64,000 nt of DNA from Roseomonas mucosa ATCC BAA-692 (GTDB lineage: Bacteria > Pseudomonadota > Alphaproteobacteria > Acetobacterales > Acetobacteraceae): the NCBI RefSeq assembly GCF_000622225.1, contig NZ_JHWD01000001.1, positions 364,593 through 428,592 on the forward strand, in the 5' to 3' direction. The translations under genes and the position numbers were made by a program. Positions 36,790-45,611 of this stretch are shown here, piece after piece. Positions within the stretch are counted from its first letter, which is position 1, and each line of letters opens with the position of its first letter. Under the pieces are notes generated by a model. It saw nothing but the letters and a program-made list of their open reading frames with translations. It was not told the origin of the DNA and ran no database searches.

Positions 36790-37533
36790 CTACTCCCGCC
36801 GCAACAGCCCGTCCACGATGCGGTCGGCCCAGGGGCGGGAGGTGAAGGACTGGCGAAGCGCGGCCTCGTCGTAATCCTCGCGCAGCCAGTCGAGGAAGGG
36901 CTTGGGGGAGGCCCCGCTCCGACAGGCCCTGGCATAGAGCCGGAAGAAGGCATCGAGAATCCCCGTCCTGCTGGCGGAGATATGCCCCCAGCGCAGGGAA
37001 AGCTGCGCTACCGCCTCCTCGGGCGGGCGCCCCTGCAGCAGCAGCCAGAGCCCCGCCGCCAGCCCGGTGCGGTCGGCGCCGGACTTGCAGTGGATCAGCA
37101 CGGGCTCCTCGATCCGCCCGAAGAGTTCCGCCAGGCGCAGGATGCGGTCCTTGTGCGGGGCGCCCCGGCTCTCGAAGGGGGCGTCGTAATGCGCCAGCCC
37201 GAGTCGCAGCGCCGCCTCACGCGACAGGGCGTCGGAGCCGCATTCCACCCGCTGCCCGCGGAGATTGACCACGGAGCGCAGCCCGAAGCGCCGCGCCGCC
37301 TGGGCGAGCTGCCAGGGCTGGGGGTGGTTGGAGCGGTACAGGCGACCCGGTTCGACCGCGCCCCAGTTCCGCCAGCCGATGCGCAGGATGGAGTGGTCGT
37401 GCAGGAGGCTGTCCGCCCAGGCGGCACGGCGCCCAGCGGGGGTGGAGGGATCTTTCGGCACGCCAGGGGTATGGCGTCGCGTCCGGGCCAGGACAAGCGG
37501 CAGGCCCGGGCGGAAAGGCAGGGCTGGCACCAT
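36790..37533 (-). CDS. tyrosine/dual-specificity-type protein phosphatase
   Basis: 247 residues. The phosphatase loop HCKSGADRTGLAAGLWLL contains the CX5R active site. Upstream are the family features YRSNHPQPWQLAQAARRFGL and SVVNLRG, and the general-acid region near YDAPFESRGAPHKDR. Closest to bacterial PTP-like, DSP-like proteins. A GTG at 37461 is an alternative start that would remove a hydrophobic, Arg-rich N-terminus. Probable operon with hemA; regulation of heme synthesis is speculation. Confidence 0.8.
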   Translation of the reverse strand: MVPALPFRPGLPLVLARTRRHTPGVPKDPSTPAGRRAAWADSLLHDHSILRIGWRNWGAVEPGRLYRSNHPQPWQLAQAARRFGLRSVVNLRGQRVECGSDALSREAALRLGLAHYDAPFESRGAPHKDRILRLAELFGRIEEPVLIHCKSGADRTGLAAGLWLLLQGRPPEEAVAQLSLRWGHISASRTGILDAFFRLYARACRSGASPKPFLDWLREDYDEAALRQSFTSRPWADRIVDGLLRRE

Positions 37534-37628
37534 GCGCCGTGATGGGCTGGCCCGGCGAGGGGCAACGGAGCCCGGCCCGGAAGCGTTAGGAGGGGCGGGA
37601 CCAGAACAAGGGAAAGAAGGAAGACGCC

Positions 37629-37820
37629 ATGAGCAACGCCCATCTCCCTCCCGTGCCGCCGGAGAACCGAAGCCCGCATGGTGGCAGCAACGCCGGAAAA
37701 GGCGAGATTTCGCCGAAGGAGGCCAAGGCCAACGCCACGCAGCGCGACCCGGCGCAGCAGGGCCGCCAGGGCAACACGCATCAGAACACCACCCACCAGG
37801 GCTATCAGCAGGACCGGTGA
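37629..37820 (+). CDS. small hydrophilic protein, 63 aa
   Basis: 63 residues rich in Q, N, G, P and H with almost no hydrophobic residues (PPENRSPHGGSNAGKGEISP, QQGRQGNTHQNTTHQGYQQ). Preceded by GGAAAGAAGGAAGACGCC, a good ribosome site, which supports translation. Predicted disordered. Divergent from the phosphatase gene and two bases before a second small hydrophilic gene. Such proteins are often stress- or desiccation-related, but nothing here proves it. Confidence 0.65.
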   Translation: MSNAHLPPVPPENRSPHGGSNAGKGEISPKEAKANATQRDPAQQGRQGNTHQNTTHQGYQQDR

Positions 37821-37822
37821 GG

Positions 37823-38026
37823 ATGTCCACCAGCAAGAAGACCGAGGAGGCCGACCGGTCCGGCGGAGGGCCCGGCAGCAGCCATCAGGGCGGCAACCAC
37901 GGCCATTCCACCCGCCACGCGGAGGAGCTCCGGCCCGGTGAGGCCACCAGCACCTCGCGCAGCCAGGTATCCGGCGGCGGAGGCGAGGCGGACCGCCACC
38001 ACAGTTCCGATCCGCGCCGGAAATAG
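37823..38026 (+). CDS. small hydrophilic histidine/glycine-rich protein, 67 aa
   Basis: 67 residues, highly polar: STSKKTEEADRSGGGPGS, HQGGNHGHSTRHAEEL and a C-terminal GGGGEADRHHSSDPRRK. ATG 37823 lies two bases after the stop of the preceding small gene, with GGTGAGG upstream, so they form a two-gene unit. Seven histidines could bind metal, though this may simply reflect composition. Predicted disordered. No known family. Confidence 0.6.
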   Translation: MSTSKKTEEADRSGGGPGSSHQGGNHGHSTRHAEELRPGEATSTSRSQVSGGGGEADRHHSSDPRRK

Positions 38027-38044
38027 CGGCGATAGCGGGTGGTG

Positions 38045-38067
38045 ATGGCGCTGTTGCACTGCGCCAT
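38045..38067 (+). terminator. hairpin after the small hydrophilic genes
   Basis: Perfect 7-bp arms ATGGCGC and GCGCCAT around a 9-base loop, followed by only a short T-stretch (TTTCC). It lies 19 bp after the second small gene's stop and 84 bp before the FMN reductase. A weak intrinsic terminator is the simplest reading. Confidence 0.45.
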
Positions 38068-38151
38068 TTCCGCGGCCGTCGGCGGGGCCTAAGTCAGGGG
38101 CGGCGGGTCGGGGCTTCGTCCCGGCCTGCATTTTCCTGACCAAGAGGCCCG

Positions 38152-38706
38152 ATGAGCGACTCCCTCAAGATCCTGGCCCTGTCCGGCAGTCTCCGGAAAG
38201 GCTCCTACAACACGGCGCTGCTGCATGCGGCCGCGGAACTGGCACCTGCGGGTGTCACGGTGCGGGTCTTCGACCTCGGCGAGATCCCGCTCTACAACGA
38301 CGACGTCCGGACCCAGGGCTATCCCGCCCCGGTCGAGGCCCTGCGGCTCGCCGTGGCGGATGCGGATGCGCTGCTCATCTCCACGCCGGAATACAACCGC
38401 TCCTTCTCCGGCGTGATCAAGAACGCGCTGGACTGGGTGTCCCGCCCGCCCGCGCCGCCCGCCATCGGCAAGGTGGCCTCGGTGATCGGCGCCGGACCCG
38501 GTGTGCTCGGCACCGCGCTCGCCAACTATCAGCTCCGGCAGGTGCTCTCGATCATGAGCTGCCACGTGCTGCCCGGCGGCGAGGTCCTGGTCGGCGGCGC
38601 CGGCAGCAAGTTCGACGCGGAAGGGCGGCTGACCGACGAGGGCACACGGAAGTTCCTGGGCGAACACCTGGAGAAGCTGGCCGAGCTGGCGCGCCGCCTG
38701 AAATAG
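38152..38706 (+). CDS. NADPH-dependent FMN reductase
   Basis: 184 residues, flavodoxin-like fold. FMN phosphate loop LSGSLRKGSYNTALLHAA near the N-terminus and the family block STPEYNRSFSGVIKNALDWV at about residues 80-100. Related proteins reduce quinones, chromate or azo compounds with NAD(P)H as a two-electron defence step. Cytosolic. The substrate is not determined. Faces hemF, which is convergent. Confidence 0.92.
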   Translation: MSDSLKILALSGSLRKGSYNTALLHAAAELAPAGVTVRVFDLGEIPLYNDDVRTQGYPAPVEALRLAVADADALLISTPEYNRSFSGVIKNALDWVSRPPAPPAIGKVASVIGAGPGVLGTALANYQLRQVLSIMSCHVLPGGEVLVGGAGSKFDAEGRLTDEGTRKFLGEHLEKLAELARRLK

Positions 38707-38776
38707 GCGGCCCGGGCCTTCGGGGGGCTGGCGGCTCAGGGCCGAAGGTCGGAGCCAGTGAGCCAGGGCCAATAGG

Positions 38777-39751
38777 TCAGGGCCAGCGGACCTCGGGCGG
38801 CAGGGACATCAGGATCGCCTCGGTGTTGCCGCCCGTCTTCAGCCCGAACAGCGTGCCGCGGTCGTGGATCAGGTTGAACTCCACGTAGCGGCCGCGCCGG
38901 ACGAGCTGGTTCTCCCGTTCCTCCGGCGTCCAGGGCTCATGCATCCGGCGCCGCACGATGGCCGGATAGGCGGCGAGGAAGGCCTCGCCCACGTCGCGGG
39001 TGAAGGCGAAGTGGTCCGCCAGCCTGTCCTCCGCGTCGTCCCGCCCCAGCCAGTCGTAGAAGATCCCGCCCAGCCCGCGCGGCTCGTTGCGGTGCGGCAG
39101 GAAGAAGTACTCGTCGCACCAGGCCTTGAAGCGCGGATAGTAGGACGGATCGTGCCGATCGCAGGCGGCGTGGAAGGCGGCGTGGAAGCCCGCCGCATCC
39201 TCCCGCGCCTCGGGTGCCTCGGGCACCATGGGGGTCAGGTCGCCGCCGCCGCCGAACCAGCTTCGCGTCGTGGTGATGAAGCGGGTGTTCATGTGCGCCG
39301 CCGGCACGCGGGGGGAACGCATATGCGCCACCAGCGACACGCCGGTGGCCAGGAAGCGCGGGTCCTCCTCGGCCCCGGGAATCGAGCGGCGGAATTCCGG
39401 CGAGAACTCGCCCCAGACGGTGGAGACGTTCACCCCCACCTTCTCGAAGACCCGACCGCGCATCACCGACATCACGCCACCGCCGCCTTCCGGGCGCTGC
39501 CAGGGACGGCGCTCGAAGCGGCCGGGCGGCAGGCCGGCATGGGGGGTGGAGGAGAGCTCGTCCTCGATCGCCTCGAAGGTCGCGCAGAGCCGGTCGCGCA
39601 GCGATTCGAACCAGGCGCGGGCCGGGGCGGCGAGGGGGTGGCGCGCCAGGGAGATATCGGGGGCGGCACCGGGGGCTTCCGCCCGGGCATCGTCGCGGGC
39701 GCCGCCACCGGCCGTGCCGGCGGGAAGGCTGTCAGGCGGGATCTGTGTCAT
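38777..39751 (-). CDS. hemF: oxygen-dependent coproporphyrinogen III oxidase
   Basis: 324 residues. Decarboxylates coproporphyrinogen III to protoporphyrinogen IX using O2. Conserved blocks: [20 protein letters not shown], the [12 protein letters not shown] histidine motif, [11 protein letters not shown] and [20 protein letters not shown] near the C-terminus. The N-terminus has about 30 extra Ala/Gly-rich residues. Divergent from petABC across a 298-bp spacer holding the bc1 promoter, fitting joint demand for heme and bc1 complex under aerobic growth. Confidence 0.96.
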   Translation of the reverse strand: MTQIPPDSLPAGTAGGGARDDARAEAPGAAPDISLARHPLAAPARAWFESLRDRLCATFEAIEDELSSTPHAGLPPGRFERRPWQRPEGGGGVMSVMRGRVFEKVGVNVSTVWGEFSPEFRRSIPGAEEDPRFLATGVSLVAHMRSPRVPAAHMNTRFITTTRSWFGGGGDLTPMVPEAPEAREDAAGFHAAFHAACDRHDPSYYPRFKAWCDEYFFLPHRNEPRGLGGIFYDWLGRDDAEDRLADHFAFTRDVGEAFLAAYPAIVRRRMHEPWTPEERENQLVRRGRYVEFNLIHDRGTLFGLKTGGNTEAILMSLPPEVRWP

Positions 39752-39788
39752 TTCGGCACCCCGAATGTGTCGGGCGCGACAGGTGGCG

Positions 39789-39817
39789 TTGCCACCCGTC
39801 GCGCCACAGACTTATAT
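39789..39817 (+). promoter_or_regulatory. sigma-70-type promoter for petABC
   Basis: TTGCCA at 39789-39794 and TTATAT at 39812-39817, separated by 17 bp. Both match consensus well in a genome where such AT-rich hexamers are rare. It lies 233 bp upstream of petA, leaving a long leader with no clear riboswitch. The opposite strand of the same spacer must drive hemF. Confidence 0.65.
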
Positions 39818-40049
39818 GGTCGCAACAAGGGGGTGGAAACGGTGGCCGGAATGGCGACCTTTCGCGTCTCCCCAAGGTCCGACGCCGGACCCGGTCCTCC
39901 CTGGGCCGGCATGGCGGGAGGACGAACGGCTGTCTGGTTTCCATGCCTTCCGGGGTGGGCGTGTCCCAGAATGGGCATGTCGCTGAATCGGGTGTCACGG
40001 GACCGGATGGCCGGGGCACAAGATCTGGCGACGTGGGACGACAAGACGC

Positions 40050-40688
40050 ATGGCCGAGCAGATGGCGACCGCGGGTGTATCGGGGTCGATTCCCGGACTG
40101 ACGGGATCGGGCAAGACCCAGAGCGAACGTCCGGGGCTGCCGCCGCAAGGGGGCGCTTCCCACGGCCACGCCACGGGACGGCGCGACTTCCTCACACTGG
40201 TCACCGGCTCCTTCGCCCTGGTGGGCGCGGGCGCGATCGCCTGGCCCTTCATCAATTCCATGAACCCGGCGGCGGATACGCTGGCCCTTTCCACCACGGA
40301 TGTGGACCTGGGGCCGGTGGCGGCGGGCCAAGCCATCACCGTGGTCTGGCGCGGCAAGCCGGTCTTCATCCGCCACCGCACGCCGGAGGAGGTGAAGGCC
40401 GCGGTGGACACGCCGATGTCGGCGCTGAAGGACCCGGCGACGGACCAGAGCCGCACCAAGCCGGGCAAGGAGCCCTGGCTGGTCGTGGTCGGCATCTGCA
40501 CGCATCTGGGCTGCGTGCCGCTCGGGCAGAAGCCGACGGATGAGCGGGGCGCCTATGGCGGCTGGTTCTGCCCCTGCCACGGCAGCGTCTACGACACCGC
40601 CGGGCGGATCCGGCAGGGGCCGGCCCCGACGAATCTGGTGGTGCCGCCCTATGCCTTCACCAACGACACCCGGATTCGCATTGGCTGA
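40050..40688 (+). CDS. petA: ubiquinol-cytochrome c reductase iron-sulfur subunit (Rieske)
   Basis: 212 residues. N-terminal twin-arginine motif [11 protein letters not shown] and a TM anchor ([12 protein letters not shown]). The C-terminal Rieske domain has the two [2Fe-2S] ligand boxes CTHLGC and CPCHGS, at about residues 150-180, and a closing Pro-loop region [14 protein letters not shown]. Carries electrons from ubiquinol to cytochrome c1 in complex III. An unusually long, Gly/Ser-rich N-terminus of about 45 residues precedes the TAT motif. First gene of petABC. Confidence 0.97.
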   Translation: MAEQMATAGVSGSIPGLTGSGKTQSERPGLPPQGGASHGHATGRRDFLTLVTGSFALVGAGAIAWPFINSMNPAADTLALSTTDVDLGPVAAGQAITVVWRGKPVFIRHRTPEEVKAAVDTPMSALKDPATDQSRTKPGKEPWLVVVGICTHLGCVPLGQKPTDERGAYGGWFCPCHGSVYDTAGRIRQGPAPTNLVVPPYAFTNDTRIRIG

Positions 40689-40747
40689 GGGGCTGTACGC
40701 CGGGACGAACCCGGCGACACCGCCTGTCCAGGATTGAGGAGGATCCC

Positions 40748-42025
40748 ATGGCCGCCCCTGGCCTGATCGAGAGCGACGTCAAGAATCCGGTGCTGCGGTG
40801 GATCGACCAGCGCATGCCGATCTTCACAATGATGGAGAAGGAATACGGCTCCTTCCCCACGCCGCGGAACTTCAACTACCTCTGGAACTTCGGCGCCATG
40901 GCCATGGTGACGCTGGTGATCATGATCGCCAGCGGCATCTTCCTGGCGATGAACTACACGCCCAACGCCAACCTAGCCTTCGACAGCGTCGAGCGCATCA
41001 TGCGCGACGTGAACTACGGCTGGCTGCTGCGCTACGCCCATGCCAACGGCGCCTCGATGTTCTTCATCGTGGTCTATATCCACATCTACCGCGGGCTCTA
41101 CTACGGCTCCTACAAGACGCCGCGGGAACTGCTCTGGATCCTGGGCGTGGTGCTGTTCCTGCTGATGATGGCCACGGCCTTCATGGGCTACGTGCTGCCC
41201 TGGGGGCAGATGTCCTTCTGGGGCGCCACCGTCATCACCAACCTGTTCTCGGCCTTCCCGCTGGTGGGCGAGCACATCGTGACCTGGCTCTGGGGCGGCT
41301 TCTCCGTGGACAATCCCACGCTGAACCGCTTCTTCGCCCTGCACTACCTGCTGCCCTTCGTGATCGTGGGCGTGGTCTTCCTGCACATCGCGGCGCTGCA
41401 CATCGCGGGCTCGAACAATCCGCTGGGCATCCAGCCCAAGGGGCCGCAGGACACCATCCCCTTCCACCCCTACTACACGGCCAAGGACAGCGTCGGGCTG
41501 GTCGTCTACTTCATCGTCTTCGCCGTGCTGGTCTTCTTCGCGCCGAACTACCTGGGCCACCCGGACAACTACATCCCGGCCAACCCGCTGGTGACGCCGG
41601 CGCATATCGTGCCCGAATGGTACTTCCTGCCCTTCTACGCCATCCTGCGCGCGGTTCCGAGCAAGCTCGGCGGCGTGCTGATGATGTTCAGCGCCATCGC
41701 GGTGCTCTTCATACTGCCCTGGCTGGATGCCTCGCCGGTCCGCTCCATGCGCTTCCGGCCCCTGGCGCGCCCCTTCTTCTTCGTCTGGGTGGTAAGCTTC
41801 TTCGTGCTGCTCTGGATCGGCGGCAAGCCGCCGGAGGAGCCTTACGTGACCATCGGCCGCGTCGCGACGGCCTACTACTTCCTCTACTTCCTGGTGATCC
41901 TGCCGCTGCTGTCGCGGCTGGAGAAGCCCCTGCCGCTGCCCGAAAGCATCAGCCGGCCGGTGCTGCGGCGGGGCGGCGGGCCGCTGCCGGCCGGGGCCGC
42001 GGGCAAGCCAATGGAGAAGGCGTGA
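40748..42025 (+). CDS. petB: cytochrome b of the bc1 complex
   Basis: 425 residues, integral membrane subunit with eight TM helices and the bis-heme core of complex III. Heme-ligand helices include [20 protein letters not shown] and [20 protein letters not shown]. The Qo-site motif is PEWY ([15 protein letters not shown]). Residues past about 405 form a short Gly/Ala-rich tail. 59 bp after petA; the stop overlaps the petC start (TGATG). Confidence 0.98.
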   Translation: MAAPGLIESDVKNPVLRWIDQRMPIFTMMEKEYGSFPTPRNFNYLWNFGAMAMVTLVIMIASGIFLAMNYTPNANLAFDSVERIMRDVNYGWLLRYAHANGASMFFIVVYIHIYRGLYYGSYKTPRELLWILGVVLFLLMMATAFMGYVLPWGQMSFWGATVITNLFSAFPLVGEHIVTWLWGGFSVDNPTLNRFFALHYLLPFVIVGVVFLHIAALHIAGSNNPLGIQPKGPQDTIPFHPYYTAKDSVGLVVYFIVFAVLVFFAPNYLGHPDNYIPANPLVTPAHIVPEWYFLPFYAILRAVPSKLGGVLMMFSAIAVLFILPWLDASPVRSMRFRPLARPFFFVWVVSFFVLLWIGGKPPEEPYVTIGRVATAYYFLYFLVILPLLSRLEKPLPLPESISRPVLRRGGGPLPAGAAGKPMEKA

Positions 42026-42813
42026 TGATCCGTCGCCTCAAGCCTCTGGCCGGGCGCGCCGCCCTGGCATCCCTGTTCGCCCTGGGGCCGGTGCTTGCCC
42101 CGGCGCTGGCCCGGGCGGCCGAAGGCGAGGTCGAGATCCCGAAGGCGGGCTTCTCCTTCAGCAGCCCGATCGGGACCTTCGACCGCGCGGCGCTGCAGCG
42201 GGGGGCGCAGGTCTACATGCAGGTCTGCGCCAACTGCCATTCGCTGCACCAGCTCTACTACCGGAACCTGACCCAGATCGGCCTGCCGGAAGCCATGGTG
42301 CAGGCGGCCGCCGCCTCGGTGGAGGTGCCCGGCGCGCCGGACGACAACGGCCAGGTGAACCCTCGTCCCGGCCGGCCGAGCGACCGCTTCCGCGCGCCCT
42401 TCCCGAACGAGAACGCCGCGCGCGTCGCCAACAACGGCGCCCTGCCGCCGGATCTCTCGGTGATCGCCAAGGCGCGGGAAGGCGGGGCGGACTACCTCCA
42501 TGCCCTGCTGGTCGGCTATGCCGATCCGCCCGAGGGCGTGAACCTGCCGGACGGGATGCACTACAACAAGTACTTCCCCGGCCACATGATCGCCATGCCC
42601 AAGCCGCTGAACGAAGGGCAGGTCGAGTTCGCGGACGGCACCAAGGCGACCGAGGACCAGATGTCGCGCGACGTCGCCACCTTCCTGGCCTGGGCCGCCG
42701 AGCCCAACCTGGAAACCCGCCGCGCCATGGGCATCAAGATCCTGATCTTCCTCGTCGTCCTGGCCGGGCTCGCCTATGCGGTGAAGCGCAGGGTCTGGGC
42801 CGACCTGCACTGA
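42025..42813 (+). CDS. petC: cytochrome c1 of the bc1 complex
   Basis: 262 residues. Signal peptide (LASLFALGPVLAPALARA), covalent heme motif CANCH at about residue 72 (VYMQVCANCHSLHQLYYR), methionine ligand region YFPGHMIAMPKPL and a C-terminal TM anchor (IKILIFLVVLAGLAYAVK). Hands electrons to cytochrome c in the periplasm. TGATG overlap with petB keeps the subunits coupled. Confidence 0.97.
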   Translation: MIRRLKPLAGRAALASLFALGPVLAPALARAAEGEVEIPKAGFSFSSPIGTFDRAALQRGAQVYMQVCANCHSLHQLYYRNLTQIGLPEAMVQAAAASVEVPGAPDDNGQVNPRPGRPSDRFRAPFPNENAARVANNGALPPDLSVIAKAREGGADYLHALLVGYADPPEGVNLPDGMHYNKYFPGHMIAMPKPLNEGQVEFADGTKATEDQMSRDVATFLAWAAEPNLETRRAMGIKILIFLVVLAGLAYAVKRRVWADLH

Positions 42814-42878
42814 GGGCGATACCCGCCATGCCGGGAAACGGGCATGGTGGGGGCAAGCCCGTGTTCCGGGAATCCCTC

Positions 42879-42899
42879 ACGGCCGCCTTGCGCGGCCGT
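42879..42899 (+). terminator. GC hairpin after petC
   Basis: Perfect 8-bp arms ACGGCCGC and GCGGCCGT around loop CTTGC, 65 bp past the petC stop and 24 bp before mtnP. Only TTGCC follows, so termination is uncertain; it may instead stabilise the petABC mRNA or structure the mtnP leader. Confidence 0.5.
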
Positions 42900-42923
42900 T
42901 GCCCGTTTCCGAGAGGATGCAGC

Positions 42924-43814
42924 ATGTCCGACCTGATCGAACCCGTGATCGGCGTGATCGGAGGCTCCGGCCTCTACGACATCGACGGGCTTGTGGAGCG
43001 CGAATGGCGCCGGGTGGAGAGCCCCTGGGGCGAGCCCTCCGACGAGCTGCTCTTCGGTCGCCTCGACGGCGTGCGCTGCGTCTTCCTGCCGCGCCATGGC
43101 CGCGGCCACCGCGTGCCGCCGAGCGAGCTGAACTATCGCGCCAATATCGACGTGCTGAAGCGCGCCGGCGTGACGGAGATCCTGTCCGTCTCCGCCGTGG
43201 GCAGCCTGAACGGCGACCTGCCGCCCGGGCATTTCGTGATCGTGGACCAGTTCATCGACCGTTCCTTCGCCCGCAAGAAGACCTTCTTCGAGACCGGCTG
43301 CGTCGCACATGTGTCGATGGCGCATCCCGTCTGCACCCGGCTCGGCGACGCGATGGAGGCGGCGGCGCGGGAGATCGGCATCCCGCACAAGCGCGGCGGC
43401 ACCTATCTCGTGATGGAGGGGCCGCAATTCTCCACCAAGGCGGAAAGCGAGCTCTACCGCGCCTGGGGCTGCGACGTGATCGGCATGACCAACATGCCGG
43501 AGGCCAAGCTCGCCCGCGAGGCGGAGCTCTGCTACGCCACCGTCGCCATGGTGACGGATTTCGACTGCTGGCACCCGGACCATGACCATGTCACCGTCGA
43601 TGCGGTGGTCAAGATCATGCACGGCAACGCCGACAAGGCGCGGGCCCTGGTGAAGCGGGTGATCCCCTCGCTGGGCGCGCCGCGCGGCGCCTGCCCCTAT
43701 GGTTGCGACCGGGCGCTGGAGATGGCGCTCGTGACCCCGCCGGAGAAGCGCGATCCGGCGCTGATGGCGAAGCTCGACGCCGTGGCCGGGCGCGTGCTGG
43801 GCAAGGTCGCGTGA
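42924..43814 (+). CDS. mtnP: S-methyl-5'-thioadenosine phosphorylase
   Basis: 296 residues from ATG 42924, with GAGAGGA upstream. Phosphorolysis of methylthioadenosine to adenine and methylthioribose-1-phosphate (methionine salvage). N-terminal GVIGGSGLYDIDGL and the phosphate/ribose block FLPRHGRGHRVPPSELNYRA are typical. MTAP-like purine and ribose contacts appear in YLVMEGPQFSTKAESELYR and GMTNMPEAKLAREAELCYAT. The GTGA overlap couples it to a GNAT gene. Confidence 0.92.
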   Translation: MSDLIEPVIGVIGGSGLYDIDGLVEREWRRVESPWGEPSDELLFGRLDGVRCVFLPRHGRGHRVPPSELNYRANIDVLKRAGVTEILSVSAVGSLNGDLPPGHFVIVDQFIDRSFARKKTFFETGCVAHVSMAHPVCTRLGDAMEAAAREIGIPHKRGGTYLVMEGPQFSTKAESELYRAWGCDVIGMTNMPEAKLAREAELCYATVAMVTDFDCWHPDHDHVTVDAVVKIMHGNADKARALVKRVIPSLGAPRGACPYGCDRALEMALVTPPEKRDPALMAKLDAVAGRVLGKVA

Positions 43815-44233
43815 TCGCGGTGAGGCCCGCGGTGCCGGGGGATGTCCCGGTGCTGGTCGCGCTGATGCGCCAGCTCAGCGGCAACGAGATCACCCCCACG
43901 GCGATCACCGGGCTGATCGCGCCGGAAAGCGGACAGGCCGTGCTGGTGGCCGAGGAGGGGGGGCAGGTGCTGGGCGTCATGGCCATGAACCAGTCCCCCA
44001 TGCTGCACCGTCCGACCCCCGATGCGCGGATCACCAGCCTGGTGGTGGACGAGGGTGCGCGTGGGCGCGGCATCGGCCGCAGGCTGGTGGATGCCGCCCT
44101 GGACACCGCCCGGGGCTGGGGCTGCGGGCGGCTGGAGCTGACCACGCGGCTGGGCCGCGACGACGCCCATGCCTTCTACCGCGCGCTGGGATTCGAGAAC
44201 TCATCGATCCGCTTCCACCGCGTGCTGAGCTGA
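43811..44233 (+). CDS. GNAT-family N-acetyltransferase
   Basis: 140 residues, GTG start overlapping the mtnP stop (GTGA). Acetyl-CoA-binding motif A is seen as ITSLVVDEGARGRGIGRRLV (the R/QxxGxG/A pattern), and the C-terminal FYRALGFENSS block is typical. Acceptor not known. Translational coupling to mtnP hints at a role near methionine or nucleoside salvage, but this is only context. Confidence 0.9.
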   Translation: MIAVRPAVPGDVPVLVALMRQLSGNEITPTAITGLIAPESGQAVLVAEEGGQVLGVMAMNQSPMLHRPTPDARITSLVVDEGARGRGIGRRLVDAALDTARGWGCGRLELTTRLGRDDAHAFYRALGFENSSIRFHRVLS

Positions 44234-44241
44234 CGATCCGG

Positions 44242-44288
44242 CTCGCCCCCGGCGCACGGCGGCGGTTCCGCCATGTGCCGTGGGCGAG
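44242..44288. terminator. long hairpin between convergent genes
   Basis: Nested arms: CTCGCCC pairs with GGGCGAG, CGGCGCAC roughly with GTGCCG, and GGCGG with CCGCC around loop CGGTT. Lies just past the GNAT stop (44233) and 64 bp beyond the stop of the convergent 53-aa gene. No T-run on either strand. Likely a shared transcript end or processing structure. Confidence 0.55.
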
Positions 44289-44351
44289 GGGTGCCTTCCC
44301 GGGGAAACCAGCAGGCGCGGTGGCCAGACCCCGGCCGCGCCGCCTCCCGCA

Positions 44352-44513
44352 TCAATCGTCCGTGGGGTGCCGCCGCCAGGCGAGCAGCAGCGTCGCCAGG
44401 AAAAGCACGCCCACCATGAGGACCGGCGCGTCGCCGAAGCCTTGCGGGGAGGCCATGGGAATCCAGACCAGCAGCCCGAGCAGCGCGAAGCAGAGGACGA
44501 AGCGCATGATCAT
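44352..44513 (-). CDS. 53-aa two-helix membrane protein
   Basis: 53 residues: TM helix 1 MRFVLCFALLGLLVWIPMA, a short loop (SPQGFGDAP), TM helix 2 VLMVGVLFLATLLLAWRR, ending RRHPTDD. Its ATG overlaps the dienelactone hydrolase stop (ATGA), strong evidence that it is translated. Positive-inside residues put both ends in the cytosol. Function unknown. Confidence 0.75.
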   Translation of the reverse strand: MIMRFVLCFALLGLLVWIPMASPQGFGDAPVLMVGVLFLATLLLAWRRHPTDD

Positions 44514-45175
44514 GCGGGCAGGGCCTTGTCGAGGAAGATCCGGGTGCGCTCCGCCGCCACCGAGGCATTGGGCGCGCTGAAGGAGGCGCGTTCCTCGCAG
44601 GCGAAGCCATGGCCCGCGTCGGGATAGACAAAGACCTCGATCCCGGGCTGCGCGGCCCGGATGGCCTCCACATCGGTGAGCGGGATACCATGGTCCTCCG
44701 CCCCGAAATGCAGCTGCACGGGGCAGTTCGGCGTCGCTTCGCGGCTCGCCACGATGCCGCCGCCATAATAGCCCACCGCGGCCGAGAAGCCTGTCATGCG
44801 TGTCGCGCCCCACCAGGCGATGGTGCCGCCCCAGCAATAGCCGACGATCCCGCGCCGGGCCCCCGTCGGCAGGGCATCGGCGGCGGCCTGGATATCGGCC
44901 AGAACGGCGTCCTCCGCGATCCGTGCGCGCAGGGCCAGGCCGCGCTGGACGTCCTCCTTGGCATAGCCGAGCTCCACGCCCCGCTCGGCACGGTCGAACA
45001 GCGCCGGGCAGATCACCGCATAGCCCAGTGCGCCGAAATGGTCGCTGACATGGCGCATATGGCCGTTGACCCCGAAGATCTCCTGCACGACCACCAGCCC
45101 GCGGGCGGCATCCTCCGGGCCGGTGCGGTAGGCGGAGAAGCGGTGCCCATCCCTGGCGGTCAGTTCGATCTGCAT
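44510..45175 (-). CDS. dienelactone hydrolase family protein
   Basis: 221 residues from ATG 45175 (MQIELTARDG); an in-frame ATG at 45229 would add 18 unconserved residues. Alpha/beta-hydrolase with a cysteine nucleophile in GYCWGGTIAWW and Asp/His in VYPDAGHGFACEERASF. DLH enzymes open lactone rings; many members have other ester substrates. Cytosolic. Coupled to the 53-aa membrane gene. Confidence 0.9.
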   Translation of the reverse strand: MQIELTARDGHRFSAYRTGPEDAARGLVVVQEIFGVNGHMRHVSDHFGALGYAVICPALFDRAERGVELGYAKEDVQRGLALRARIAEDAVLADIQAAADALPTGARRGIVGYCWGGTIAWWGATRMTGFSAAVGYYGGGIVASREATPNCPVQLHFGAEDHGIPLTDVEAIRAAQPGIEVFVYPDAGHGFACEERASFSAPNASVAAERTRIFLDKALPA

Positions 45176-45329
45176 GCTGTGCGGTCCTGTCGCTGGGCCG
45201 GATGCCCGTGCCACGCTGCGTGGCGCCATTCACTGCCAGTCTTGCGTGCTTTCGGGCCGCCTGTCACGAGCCCGGTTGTCGTGGACCCGGGTGATTCCAC
45301 GGCGCCCCCGCATGCATTAACCTGGTGTC

Positions 45330-45521
45330 ATGGACGATGTCGTGAATCTCCGTCAGGTCCGGAAGGCCAGGGACAAGACGGAAAAGGAGGCGAAGGCTGC
45401 GGAGAACCGCATCCGCCACGGCCGCACCGGCGCCCAGAAGGCCGCGGACCGGCTGGCCCGGGAAAAGCGGGAGGCGCTGCTGGACGGCGTCCGGCGGGAG
45501 GAACCCAGGCGTCCGGAATGA
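45330..45521 (+). CDS. DUF4169 protein
   Basis: 63 residues, highly charged helix: NLRQVRKARDKTEKEAKAAE, NRIRHGRTGAQK and REKREALLDGVR. Matches the DUF4169 pattern common in alphaproteobacteria, where it is a single small soluble protein of unknown role. No clear Shine-Dalgarno site. Confidence 0.85.
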   Translation: MDDVVNLRQVRKARDKTEKEAKAAENRIRHGRTGAQKAADRLAREKREALLDGVRREEPRRPE

Positions 45522-45611
45522 TGCCGCGCGCGGTGCGGCGCGACCGCATGACCGGCCCTGTTCCATGCCAGGACCGGTCGCTTCCCCATCGAAGGGCGGC
45601 TTCGCTTGCTG

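Noticed and set aside
37805..38143. 112-aa minus-strand ORF opposite the small hydrophilic genes
   Set aside because: No ribosome site; hydrophobic Ala/Gly composition typical of a reverse-strand shadow, while the plus-strand ORFs have good starts.
39590..39620. GATTCGAACC resembling a tRNA T-loop
   Set aside because: Lies within hemF coding sequence and no paired arms can be drawn around it.
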